Source: Flavobacterium aeripolare (GTDB lineage Bacteria; Bacteroidota; Bacteroidia; Flavobacteriales; Flavobacteriaceae). Taken from it: a DNA stretch of 64,000 nt. Of this stretch, positions 45,198 through 54,177 are shown piece by piece (position 1 is the stretch's first letter; every line of letters starts with the position of its first letter). The notes below the pieces were generated by a model. The model had not been told where the DNA came from. It was given only the letters and a program-made list of their open reading frames with translations, and searched no databases. The stretch covers positions 186,001 to 250,000 of the forward strand of contig NZ_JABSNL010000004.1 of assembly GCF_013294025.1 (NCBI RefSeq). The letters run 5' to 3'. Both the position numbers and the translations under genes were made by a program.

Positions 45198-45214
45198 CGT
45201 CTTTTTGTTTTTAG

Positions 45215-45931
45215 TTAGTATTGCATGGGAACTTCCATTAGCAATAGTTCAACATCTGAATTCATTTTTAATTCTAATGTTGCTGTATTCCAAATTCCAA
45301 AACCATCTCGAGTATCTAATTCTTGACCGTTAATAGTCAATTGTCCCGAAAGCACAAAAGCATATACGCCGTTACCTTCTTTCTTAATGTGGTAGTCAAT
45401 ACTAGTGTCTTTCTCTAATTTTCCCAAATGAAACCAAGCATCTTGATGAATCCATACGCCTTCGTCCTCTGGATTAGGAGATAGAATTTGTTGTAATTTA
45501 TTGTGTCGATCCGCCTTATTCAAAGTTATTTGTTGGTAGCGAGGCGTTACATTTTTCTTGTTGGGGAAAACCCAAATCTGCAATAATTTTGTTCTTTGAT
45601 CATCATTAGGGTTAAATTCACTGTGTTTGACTCCAGTTCCCGCGCTCATCACCTGTACATCGCCATTTTTAATTGTCTCCGTATTCCCCATACTATCTTT
45701 GTGTGCTAAATCACCTTCAAGTGGAATCGTTAGGATCTCCATATTATCGTGCGGATGCGTACCAAAACCCATTCCTGCCGCAATAGTATCGTCATTCAAA
45801 ACGCGAAGTGCACCAAATTGTACTCTTTCTGGATTGTACCAACTACCAAAACTAAAGCTGTGGTAAGCATTTAACCATCCATGATCTGCGTGTCCTCTAG
45901 TAGTTGCTTTGTGTAATACAGTATTTTCCAT
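45215..45931 (-). CDS. Pirin family protein (YhhW-like)
   Basis: 238 aa with the bicupin pirin pattern: RGHADHGWLNAYHSFSFG, GMGFGTHPHDNMEI and GTGVKHSEFNP. The metal-binding His-x-His...His are in FGTHPHDNMEI and KHSE. E. coli YhhW has quercetinase activity, but the physiological substrate is unknown. It is first in a two-gene unit with the GNAT gene. Confidence 0.92.
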   Translation of the reverse strand: MENTVLHKATTRGHADHGWLNAYHSFSFGSWYNPERVQFGALRVLNDDTIAAGMGFGTHPHDNMEILTIPLEGDLAHKDSMGNTETIKNGDVQVMSAGTGVKHSEFNPNDDQRTKLLQIWVFPNKKNVTPRYQQITLNKADRHNKLQQILSPNPEDEGVWIHQDAWFHLGKLEKDTSIDYHIKKEGNGVYAFVLSGQLTINGQELDTRDGFGIWNTATLELKMNSDVELLLMEVPMQY

Positions 45932-46049
45932 GTTTATAAATTTAGTGATTTATGTTCTACAAATTTACGCACTAAGCAATCAAGAGACACTTAACCTAGA
46001 TTAAGAAATATTAAAATCACGATAGAATATTTGATAATAGCAATTATTT

Positions 46050-46143
46050 GGGCGTGTCCCTACGGGTCGGGCTATTTGTTCCCGCTTTTTATATCTGGCA
46101 AAAAAGCCATATATAAAAGAGCTCCACGACTATCCCTCACGCA
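46050..46143 (+). repeat. Dispersed intergenic repeat, copy 3
   Basis: Starts GGGCGTGTCCCTACGGG, then TCGGGCTATTTG and a CCCGC block. A hairpin around GGC/GCC and GAGCTCC follow, ending CTATCCCTCACGCA. It shares GAGCTCCAC with copy 1 and CTATCCCTCACGCA with copy 2. Confidence 0.75.
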
Positions 46144-46182
46144 AAACCATGATTATAGTTATACGGTTGCATTATCATACTA

Positions 46183-46764
46183 CTAGCGGTGTAACATTTT
46201 ACTCTTCATTTTGCTAAAAAACTCAGGAGTTACTCCTATGTAAGACGCGATTTGTTTTTGCGGAATTTTATTGATTAGCTGCGGAAATTTCGAACAAAAT
46301 TTTTCAAAGCGTTCCTCAGCAGATAGGCTTAAATTATCCATTAAGCGCTGTTGGTTAGCGACCAGCGAGTTTTCGGTTAAGATCCTGAAAAAGCGCTCAA
46401 ATTTTGGAACCTTCTCATATAGTTGTTCCTGATTTTCTTTCGATAATAATAGCAACTCAGCATCTTCAATTACTTCGATAAATAGATTACCGGGTTTTTG
46501 AGAAAGCAAGCTATACATGTCTCCAATCCAGTAGCCTTCGCAAGCAAAATTTAAAACATGTTCTACGATATTATCGTTGATTGTAAAACTGCGTAAGATG
46601 CCACTATTTACAAAGTAAGAATGTTTACAAGTCTCTGCCGCATGCAATAAAATTGTTTTCGATTTACAATTTTGAACTGTTATCATACTTATAAAGAGCT
46701 TCTCCTCTTCCTTGTTTAGCGTAATGTGTTTAGCAATATTTTTAAGTAAGAGATTTGTATTCAT
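46183..46764 (-). CDS. Crp/Fnr-type transcription regulator
   Basis: 193 aa. The cyclic-nucleotide-binding-type beta barrel is at the N-terminus (ILLHAAETCKHSYFVNSGILRSF). A short helix-turn-helix is at the C-terminus (QKQIASYIGVTPEFFSKMKSKM). Key cAMP-binding Arg/Glu residues are not obvious, so another ligand or none is likely. This form is common in Bacteroidota. No target is visible; the next unit is divergent across a 625 bp gap. Confidence 0.9.
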   Translation of the reverse strand: MNTNLLLKNIAKHITLNKEEEKLFISMITVQNCKSKTILLHAAETCKHSYFVNSGILRSFTINDNIVEHVLNFACEGYWIGDMYSLLSQKPGNLFIEVIEDAELLLLSKENQEQLYEKVPKFERFFRILTENSLVANQQRLMDNLSLSAEERFEKFCSKFPQLINKIPQKQIASYIGVTPEFFSKMKSKMLHR

Positions 46765-47001
46765 AGCAATTACAATAAACTTTTTTAGGCGGTATAATTT
46801 GTAAAATATTAAAATTACAAAATTGTGATTAAATAGTACGTAGTAAGCTGTTGTTTAATTGTGAGGGCATGGCATTTTATAGGTAGTAATGCTTAAGATA
46901 AAAGTAAATAAGTGCTCGTTCTCGACTATTTATAAGAAGCTTTCAAAATGTAGTAGGCTAAAATATAGTCGCTAAATAAAATGTTATTTTAATGTAAAAT
47001 A

Positions 47002-47032
47002 CAAATTGGTTTACCAATTTGATTAACCAAAT
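47002..47032. promoter_or_regulatory. Upstream operator of the susCD unit
   Basis: CAAATTGGT-TT-ACCAATTTG (47002-47021) is a perfect 9 bp inverted repeat with a 2-base spacer. An overlapping second palindrome, ATTTGATTAACCAAAT (47017-47032), has one mismatch. The TGGT-N2-ACCA core is the kind bound by FadR-type GntR regulators. Confidence 0.7.
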
Positions 47033-47243
47033 ATTCCATTTGTAGTATTGTTGGTCATTTGTAAGATAATAAGAAGGATATTTTACACTTTATTAAGAAA
47101 TGGAAATTGTTAAAAATACATAAATGTCTTTAATAAATTTCGATATATTGAATCTTTTTTTGTCGTAAGTGCTGCTAATTTATCTAAAAAAATGCATTTA
47201 ATGTAAATTTATCACTACAATATTTTCATGTCAATAAATTAAG

Positions 47244-47288
47244 TATGTTTGGAATCTAAACTGGTAAACCAATTTGTCACACCAATTT
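47244..47288. promoter_or_regulatory. susC promoter -7 box with overlapping operator
   Basis: TATGTTTG (47244-47251) fits TAnnTTTG; no good -33 is seen. From 47258, where transcription would start, AAACTGGT-AA-ACCAATTT forms the same operator with one mismatch. A third half site ACCAATTT follows at 47281-47288. Binding here should block transcription. Confidence 0.6.
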
Positions 47289-47389
47289 TAAGTATTTTTT
47301 AATAATCACTTTTAAAAGTTACTTAATCGTTGTAGTAGATTGCTTGGGGGACTGAATACTAAAAACAACTAATATAAAACGAACCAATT

Positions 47390-50300
47390 ATGAAAAAAAC
47401 TATTTTAATGTTTCTCTTAGTTTTCTCGTGTATTGTACATGGCCAAACTGCGGGAATAAAATTTTCTGGGACAGTGGTCGACAATGCGGGACAGCCTATT
47501 CCGGGAGTAACAGTTACCTCTGACGCTAAAAGCACCATAACTGATTTTAACGGAGGGTATACACTTATGGTAGCTGGAACTAAATCGATAGTTTCATTCT
47601 CTTACTTAGGGTTTACAACTAAGTTGGTAACTGTAGGTAAAAATACTACGATGACAGTGACCTTGCAAGAGGAGACAAACATGCTAGAGGATGTGGTAGT
47701 GATAGGTTATGGAACACAAAAGCGTTCTAGCGTAACGGGATCTGTAGCAAAATTGAAAAGCGATAAGTTTGAAAATGCACCAGTATCTCGATTAGATAAT
47801 GCCTTACAAGGAAAAATTGCTGGTGTACGTGTTCAAAGTGTTTCATCAGAAGCAGGTGCCGATACACAAATTAATATTAGAGGAATCAGTTCTGTAAGTG
47901 CAGGATCTGGACCTTTATTAGTTGTTGATGGACAGCCTATGCCTGATGGATTTTCTGCATTAAATAGTGCCGATGTAGAATCTGTTGAGGTATTAAAGGA
48001 TGCCGCATCTGCTGCAATATATGGTTCAAGAGGGGCAAACGGAGTTATTTTAGTGACTACAAAAAGTGGTAAAACAGGTAAGACAAAATATTATTTTAAA
48101 AACACTTCTGGGGTAAAACAAGCTTATGAAACTTATGATGTGATGACATCAAAAGAGTATGTTGAAAGATTGTACGCTGAACAAAAATTAAGAGATGCAG
48201 ATCCATTGTGGACTTCTGATTATGGGAGTAGTTTGCCTTCAGCAGACAAATGGCGCGCACAGTACAATATAGAAAATGATTTATTAGGAGGTAAAGCTAC
48301 AGATTATCAAGACGAAGCTTTACGTACTGCTTACTATCAAGACATGCAATTTAATGTTTCTGGTGGTGGTGAAAAGAATAAATTTTATATCTCTACAGGA
48401 TATCAAAGTGATGAGGGATTAATGCTAAAAAGCGAATTTGAAAAATTAAACTTTAGAGCTAAGTTTGATTTGAAATTGACTGACAAATTAAAGTTAAATA
48501 TCAATTTAAACCCTTCTAATACGAAGACATCAAAACCAGCTGTAGGTTATATTGATTTTACAAGATTTCCTAGTTTTTTACCTGTTTATCATACTGCTGC
48601 TACAGCTGATTTTATCAATGGTCAACAACCGGGTAGAAATGTGCAAGTAGGAGCGTATGCAGAAGATGACGATTTTGCAAATTTAATATACAGTGGATTA
48701 GATCCTAATGGCGTTGCGTACACTACAGCAGCAAATGCGGTTCCATTTACAACTTCAAATACAAATCCTATACGTGCCTTGCTAGAGCAAGATGATAATA
48801 CAAACCAATTTCGCTTTCAAGGTAGTGTTGCTTTAGATTATAATATTGCTGACGGACTTGATTTTCGTACTGCTCAAAATATTTACTATAGAGATTCTAA
48901 AAGAGTGCAAACAGGTGCTTCAAATGCAGCGCGTTTTGGAAATCCTAATTATGCTACGTACACAAATACAAACTATTTTGACTTCTTGACAGAGAATACT
49001 TTAAACTATAAAAAAAGTATTGGTAACCACGATTTTGGTGCTTTAGGAGGATTTACTTTTCAATCGACTAGAACAAAATCATTAGTAACTGCTGGAACTA
49101 CATTTCCAACAGATTTTATTAAAAACTTAAACTTTGCGTCAGTTGTACTTCAACCACAACAGTCTGATGAAAGTGTAGGATTAGTATCGTTTTTAGGGAG
49201 ATTTAATTATTCGTATAAAGACAAATACTTGTTAATGGCAAGTTATAGAACAGATGGTAGTAGTAGGTTTGCAGATGGTAATAAATGGGGAGGTTTTCCA
49301 GCAGTATCATTAGGATGGGTTATTTCAAAAGAAAATTTCATGTCTGAAGTTTCAGCTATTAATAGGTTGGCTTTAAGAGCAAGTTACGGTGCAACAGGGA
49401 ACAACGGTATTGGAGAGTTTCAATATCAAAACTATTTGAATTCAGCTAATTACTTAAGCGGAATTGGAACAGGAAGTGTTTCTAATGGATTATCAAATAC
49501 AAGTAACTTAAATAATAACCCTGACATTACTTGGGAAAGAACGTTTTCTTCTAATTTTGGTTTGGATTTAGCCATGTTCAAAAATAGATTTAACTTAAGT
49601 ATTGATGCATATCAATCGAACACAGACAAGTTATTGTTAGAGCAATCTAACTTATTAATTTCTGGTTCTACGGCAGGTATTGCAAACGTAGGAAGTTTAA
49701 GAAATAGAGGTATCGAATTAGAATTGTCTACCGTGAATGTGAAAACTAAGAATTTCTCTTGGAGTACAGATTTCAATATTTCACATGTTAAAAACGAGTT
49801 GACAAATCTAGGAGATAAAACAACAATTATTTCACCTACAATTGATGGAAGAAACGGTTTGAATAACTACGCTATCGTAGGGGAGCCATTAATTACCTAT
49901 TTTGGTTTTAAAACAGATGGTGTATGGAACAGTAAAACAGATATTGCTGATTCAGGTTTAACAACATCTTTGACAAATGGATTGAAAGAAGGTGGTTTAA
50001 AAATCTTAGATATTAACGGAGACGGTAATATTGATAACGATGATAGAACTAATTTAGGAAATCCATACCCTGATTATACTTGGGGAATCACAAATAAGTT
50101 TACGTTTAAAAATCTTGATTTAAGTTTCACATTACAAGGTGTTCAAGGTGGAGAATTAATTAATGGAGATATTAATTACAACGAGGTTAAGGAAAGAAAC
50201 TTAAACTATATGGCAGATAGATGGGTGAGTCCAAGCAATCCTGGAGATGGTAAAACGCCATATACTACAAATGGGTACAACTGGGTGTTTACTGATAATG

Positions 50301-50563
50301 CTATCGAAGATGCGTCATACATGTCTTTGAGAGAGATAACGCTTGGGTACAGTTTAGGAAAAGATATAGTTAAAAAAATTGGTTTAACTGATTTGAGACT
50401 TTCAGTGTCAGGGCAAAATTTACTTTTCATCAATAATAAAGACTACAGAGGAATTAATATAGAAGCAAGAACTTCTCAAACAAGTCCTTTAATAGATGGT
50501 TATCAAAGAGGAGCTTTTCCAGTTCAAAAAACAATCTTGTTTAGCTTAGAAGTGGGTCTTTAA
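47390..50563 (+). CDS. SusC/RagA-type TonB-dependent outer-membrane transporter
   Basis: 1057 aa. A signal peptide (to about HGQ) precedes a carboxypeptidase-regulatory-like domain (FSGTVVDNAGQPIPGVTVTS), the TonB plug (DVVVIGYGTQKRSSVTGSV, then RGISSVSAGSGPLLVVDG and DAASAAIYGSRGANGVI) and a 22-strand barrel. It takes up oligosaccharides with the SusD lid encoded next. Its leader carries two palindromic operators, so it is probably induced by substrate through a repressor. Conserved SusC features are complete. Confidence 0.97.
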   Translation: MKKTILMFLLVFSCIVHGQTAGIKFSGTVVDNAGQPIPGVTVTSDAKSTITDFNGGYTLMVAGTKSIVSFSYLGFTTKLVTVGKNTTMTVTLQEETNMLEDVVVIGYGTQKRSSVTGSVAKLKSDKFENAPVSRLDNALQGKIAGVRVQSVSSEAGADTQINIRGISSVSAGSGPLLVVDGQPMPDGFSALNSADVESVEVLKDAASAAIYGSRGANGVILVTTKSGKTGKTKYYFKNTSGVKQAYETYDVMTSKEYVERLYAEQKLRDADPLWTSDYGSSLPSADKWRAQYNIENDLLGGKATDYQDEALRTAYYQDMQFNVSGGGEKNKFYISTGYQSDEGLMLKSEFEKLNFRAKFDLKLTDKLKLNINLNPSNTKTSKPAVGYIDFTRFPSFLPVYHTAATADFINGQQPGRNVQVGAYAEDDDFANLIYSGLDPNGVAYTTAANAVPFTTSNTNPIRALLEQDDNTNQFRFQGSVALDYNIADGLDFRTAQNIYYRDSKRVQTGASNAARFGNPNYATYTNTNYFDFLTENTLNYKKSIGNHDFGALGGFTFQSTRTKSLVTAGTTFPTDFIKNLNFASVVLQPQQSDESVGLVSFLGRFNYSYKDKYLLMASYRTDGSSRFADGNKWGGFPAVSLGWVISKENFMSEVSAINRLALRASYGATGNNGIGEFQYQNYLNSANYLSGIGTGSVSNGLSNTSNLNNNPDITWERTFSSNFGLDLAMFKNRFNLSIDAYQSNTDKLLLEQSNLLISGSTAGIANVGSLRNRGIELELSTVNVKTKNFSWSTDFNISHVKNELTNLGDKTTIISPTIDGRNGLNNYAIVGEPLITYFGFKTDGVWNSKTDIADSGLTTSLTNGLKEGGLKILDINGDGNIDNDDRTNLGNPYPDYTWGITNKFTFKNLDLSFTLQGVQGGELINGDINYNEVKERNLNYMADRWVSPSNPGDGKTPYTTNGYNWVFTDNAIEDASYMSLREITLGYSLGKDIVKKIGLTDLRLSVSGQNLLFINNKDYRGINIEARTSQTSPLIDGYQRGAFPVQKTILFSLEVGL

Positions 50564-50572
50564 TATAACAGT

Positions 50573-50619
50573 TTTACAAAGCTTCTTCGAGTCATTAGAA
50601 GCTTTGTAAACTTTACAAA
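50573..50619 (+). promoter_or_regulatory. Intercistronic hairpin between susC and susD
   Basis: TTTACAAAGCTTCT (50573-50586) pairs perfectly over 14 bp with AGAAGCTTTGTAAA (50597-50610) around a 10-base loop. There is no T run after it. A further TTTACAAA (50612-50619) could compete for the 3' arm. It may protect the susC message or set the susC:susD ratio. Confidence 0.7.
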
Positions 50620-50638
50620 ATCATAAAAAATTGAAAGC

Positions 50639-52240
50639 ATGAAAAATAAAATATATAAAAATAAGTTACTTATTATATTCTCATTTTTGACTTTAGCAAG
50701 TTGTAGTGATTACATCGAACTTGAAAATCAAAATCAAATCCCTCAAGATGGATTTTATAGAGATGAAGCCTCTTTAAATTTGGGATTAACCGGTGCTTAC
50801 AGCACGCTGAGAAATCCTATTGCTTATGAGTGGATGTTATCAGAGATTCGTAGTGATAATACCTTTATGAACTTAGTGGGTACTACTCAAGCTCAGAACT
50901 TGCAAATTTACAGCAACGATATTTTTGAAGCTCCTTCTTACGATTCATTTATCGAGAACTACTGGGGAAGCACATATCAAAGTATTAGAAGCATCAATGG
51001 TTTAATGACTGGTATGAATGTTACCTATAATGCTGCTGCAGGTTCAATCGATTACGGTATGCTAGACTACACGATTGCAGATGCTGCTAAAAAAAGAATT
51101 GCTGGAGAAGCGTCTTTCATGAGAGCATACCACTACTTTAATCTAGTTAGATTATACGGAGGCGTATTTTTAGTAGACAAAGTATTAACATCAGATGAGG
51201 CACTTAAAGTAAATAGAGCTAGTGAAGAGGATATTTACAAGTTTATTGTTGCCGACTTGAACAATGCTATAGCAAATTGTATTTCGTCTACTTATAGCGG
51301 AACAGCTGCTACTGATCGTGGAAAAGTTACTACTTGGGCTGCTAAATCGCTTTTGGCTAAAGTATATCTTACCCTAGGTCAAAAGTCGAGTGCTGTGCCA
51401 CTTTTAACAGATGTTATTGCTAATAGTGGATACTCTCTTTTAACAGGAACAGCGGCTTATTCAGATGTTTTTGCAAGCACAAATGAAATGAATGCCGAAA
51501 TGATTTTTGCTGTGCGTTTTAAAGCAGGTGGTTTAGGTTATGGTAGTTCTTTGTCTAACTTATTTGCAACAAATACATCTAGTATTGCAAGTCAAACAAA
51601 ACTAGCACAACCAGCTGGAACTAGAGGAAGTTATAATAATCCTACTGAAGAGTTTTACAATTCATTTGGAACAAATGATATTAGAAGAGATTACAACATC
51701 AAAGTATACAAACCAACTACATCTTCTTTACCTGCGACATGGACTTATTGGGCTGCAAAGCATAATATTTCAACTACGGTTCAAAACGACTCTGAATTAG
51801 ACTGGCCGGTATTGCGTTATAGTGATGTTTTATTAATGTACTGTGAAGCTGTAGGGGTGAATAACGCAACAACATTAGCTTATTTAAACCAAGTGCATAT
51901 GAGAGCTGGATTAGCGGCTTTAACTGCTTCAAGTTTGAGTACGCAAGCAAATTATGAAAGTGCTGTTGCAAATGAAAGAAGATGGGAATTTGCACTTGAA
52001 AACCAACGTTGGTTTGACTTACTACGTTTCAAGAAAACACTAACAACGGTTAACGCTAAAACCATAATGAGTAATCACTTTGCTGCAATGCAACCTTTCT
52101 ATTCTCAATATGATGGAGCTTACACAACCGCACAGTTGCAAGCTAAAGTTAATGATCCAAAATTTGATTTATTACCTATTCCTAATGTAGAAATCGTAAC
52201 AAATACTACAAACCCAATCACTCAGAATCCGGGTTACTAA
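50639..52240 (+). CDS. SusD/RagB-type nutrient-binding lipoprotein
   Basis: 533 aa. The lipobox ends at Cys22 (LTLASC). SusD pattern: IPQDGFYRDEASLNLGLTGAY, GEASFMRAYHYFNLVRLYGGVFL (TPR helix), VLRYSDVLLMYCEAV and NERRWEFALENQRWFDLLRF. The partner of SusC, it forms the lid that captures glycan on the cell surface. It is 75 bp after susC, across a hairpin. No SusE/F gene follows. Confidence 0.96.
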   Translation: MKNKIYKNKLLIIFSFLTLASCSDYIELENQNQIPQDGFYRDEASLNLGLTGAYSTLRNPIAYEWMLSEIRSDNTFMNLVGTTQAQNLQIYSNDIFEAPSYDSFIENYWGSTYQSIRSINGLMTGMNVTYNAAAGSIDYGMLDYTIADAAKKRIAGEASFMRAYHYFNLVRLYGGVFLVDKVLTSDEALKVNRASEEDIYKFIVADLNNAIANCISSTYSGTAATDRGKVTTWAAKSLLAKVYLTLGQKSSAVPLLTDVIANSGYSLLTGTAAYSDVFASTNEMNAEMIFAVRFKAGGLGYGSSLSNLFATNTSSIASQTKLAQPAGTRGSYNNPTEEFYNSFGTNDIRRDYNIKVYKPTTSSLPATWTYWAAKHNISTTVQNDSELDWPVLRYSDVLLMYCEAVGVNNATTLAYLNQVHMRAGLAALTASSLSTQANYESAVANERRWEFALENQRWFDLLRFKKTLTTVNAKTIMSNHFAAMQPFYSQYDGAYTTAQLQAKVNDPKFDLLPIPNVEIVTNTTNPITQNPGY

Positions 52241-52263
52241 TTAAATTTACATTTAAAGCAATA

Positions 52264-52295
52264 AAAAACTCTGTATGTTATCATACAGAGTTTTT
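52264..52295 (+). terminator. Terminator after susD
   Basis: AAACTCTGTATG pairs with CATACAGAGTTT, followed by T. Confidence 0.88.
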
Positions 52296-52338
52296 CTATT
52301 TGTATCTAAAACTTAAATTTTATAGTAAGCGTTAGGTA

Positions 52339-52662
52339 TTATTTAGTCGCTTCTGGTAGCAATTTGAAAGAGGTAGCGACAAAACGATCGTCGACTACTT
52401 TTCCAGTTACTAAGGCTTTTCTAACTGCTTCACAAAAACCATCTGAAGCATGTGCATCGCCGTGATCATCAATAGATGTACCTGCCACGTAATACGCTTT
52501 GTCTCCAATCTTTACAGCTAGATCACATCCTTTACCTTTCAGTCCAAATTGGCATTGACCGCAAGAGGCTTCAACAATCTGTGCTTTCTTCGTGTCTGCT
52601 TTTTTTTGTGCAGATAGCGTTACCGTTGCAAATAATAAGCTGCTTAAAAAGATGTTTCTCAT
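52339..52662 (-). CDS. Small exported Cys-rich protein (DUF6370-like)
   Basis: 107 aa. Signal peptide (IFLSSLLFATVTLSA), then EASCGQCQFGLKGKGCDLAVKIGDKAYYV and HASDGFCEAVRKALVTG. The three Cys at the start of the mature domain (CGQC...GC) and one in DGFC are probable disulfide or metal ligands. I recall this as DUF6370, common in Bacteroidota; the function is unknown. It does not look part of the polysaccharide locus. Confidence 0.8.
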   Translation of the reverse strand: MRNIFLSSLLFATVTLSAQKKADTKKAQIVEASCGQCQFGLKGKGCDLAVKIGDKAYYVAGTSIDDHGDAHASDGFCEAVRKALVTGKVVDDRFVATSFKLLPEATK

Positions 52663-52768
52663 TTTGTAAAGTATTAGTAGCAGTAAAAATAAGTATTTAT
52701 TGTTACATGCTAGGTCATTAATTTAGAATTATGACAGCTTTACCTCAAGATTGTATTCGATACTAATT

Positions 52769-53131
52769 TTACATCGAATAATCTTTGAACATGTACAACC
52801 ACAGTAAACGGGACATTCTAATATTGATAGAAGCTAAAGCGATAATTACAAACGCAATAATGGGGATAATTCTCAAGTCAAAAGCGGTCGTGAAAAATGA
52901 CTGAGCAACTACATAAGTGGCTATTCCTTCAGCAACGGTTAATCCATAATTTACATACATCGCACCAAAAAAGTATCCTGGCTCTTTTTCAAACTGTGTT
53001 TTGCAATACGAACAGGTTTTATTCATCTTGGGAAAACCAATATTTAAGAAGATGTTCTTTTCATTAAAAACTTTCCCTTTTTGACAATGAGGACATTCAT
53101 TATTCAAAATATGTGTGAGTGCATTTGCCAT
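52769..53131 (-). CDS. DUF983 membrane protein
   Basis: 120 aa. Two Cys pairs form a zinc-ribbon-like start (NECPHCQKGKVF, then CSYCKTQFEKEPGYFFGAMYVNYG). Two or three membrane segments follow. DUF983 proteins are short and of unknown role. It is divergent from the AraC-type gene. Confidence 0.9.
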   Translation of the reverse strand: MANALTHILNNECPHCQKGKVFNEKNIFLNIGFPKMNKTCSYCKTQFEKEPGYFFGAMYVNYGLTVAEGIATYVVAQSFFTTAFDLRIIPIIAFVIIALASINIRMSRLLWLYMFKDYSM

Positions 53132-53219
53132 GGTTGTTTTTTTAACAAAGGTAATTTACTATTCTCTTGTAGCTATTTTATATCTTCGCTACTTATAGCA
53201 CAAAAAAGACATTTATAAA

Positions 53220-54083
53220 ATGAAAAAATATCCTATTTATACCATTCAAAGCTTTAATTGCAATGCGGTAGCTAGTGATTTTTACATTAACACTTTCGAA
53301 AATCACCTCACTACACACAGTTTTGTTGAAGAGCCACACCGGCATGATTTTTACGTTTTAGTACTTTTCACCGGGGGTACAGGTACTCATGAGATTGATT
53401 TTGATCGATACCAAGTGCAAGCGGGGAGTGCATTTGTTTTACAACCCGGCCAAATGCATCATTGGAATTTGTCTCAAGATATCGCCGGTTATGTAATTTT
53501 TTACTCAAAGGAAATGTATAATCTTTATTTTGGACAAAAAAACATTGATAGCTTTCCATTTTATTTTTCTGTCCATGCAAAATCAGAAATTATAATGACG
53601 CCAGAAGAAATGGTAGCGATCCAGCCTTATTTTGATATGATGTTGCGGGAAAGTGTCGAAAAAAAGCAGTGGAGTCATGATAAAATAATGAATCTTTTAG
53701 ATAGTATTCATATTGAATTTGCTCGAAAGTACAGCAACGATAGTACTAGTGAATTAGTGCCTTATTCAAATAAAATTAAGCTACTGTCTCAATTGATAGA
53801 AGTACATTTTATACAAGAAAAGGCAGCCTCTTTCTATGCCGATGCGTTAAATGTAAGTTTGAAACATCTTAACCGAATTTGCAACGAAAGCTTGAAGAAG
53901 ACTACGACTCAAGTAATTACAGAGCGCATTATTCTAGAGGCAAAACGAATGCTGATGAATAAGAATTTATCTATTAGCGAAGTTGCCAGCAGATTAGGCT
54001 ATGATGACTATTCTTATTTTGTTAGGTTGTTTAAAAAACACACATCGATGACAGCAGTAGAATTTAGAGTGTCAAAAACCTGA
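53220..54083 (+). CDS. AraC-family transcription regulator with cupin domain
   Basis: 287 aa. The N-terminal cupin-type ligand domain has EEPHRHDFYVLVLFTGG and VLQPGQMHHW. The C-terminal double helix-turn-helix shows ISEVASRLGYDDYSYFVRLFKKHT. Such regulators usually sense small molecules. It sits between the susCD unit and the heparinase-type lyase, and could regulate either, but the palindromic operators there look GntR-like and not AraC-like. Target unknown. Confidence 0.92.
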   Translation: MKKYPIYTIQSFNCNAVASDFYINTFENHLTTHSFVEEPHRHDFYVLVLFTGGTGTHEIDFDRYQVQAGSAFVLQPGQMHHWNLSQDIAGYVIFYSKEMYNLYFGQKNIDSFPFYFSVHAKSEIIMTPEEMVAIQPYFDMMLRESVEKKQWSHDKIMNLLDSIHIEFARKYSNDSTSELVPYSNKIKLLSQLIEVHFIQEKAASFYADALNVSLKHLNRICNESLKKTTTQVITERIILEAKRMLMNKNLSISEVASRLGYDDYSYFVRLFKKHTSMTAVEFRVSKT

Positions 54084-54177
54084 GTATGTTGCAATATAGC
54101 TCACGGCAGCTAATAGTTAGTAAATAGTATGGATAAAAAACCCGATACAGTTGTAGCATCTGGTTTTATATGTGGAG

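Larger units (their letters stand above)
46765..47389. other. 625 bp regulatory gap before susC
   Basis: No gene. It holds the upstream operator (47002-47032), a -7-like box TATGTTTG (47244-47251) and the downstream operator (47258-47288). The rest is AT-rich with no structure I can name. The leader from the likely transcription start to the susC ATG is about 130 bases. Confidence 0.7.
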
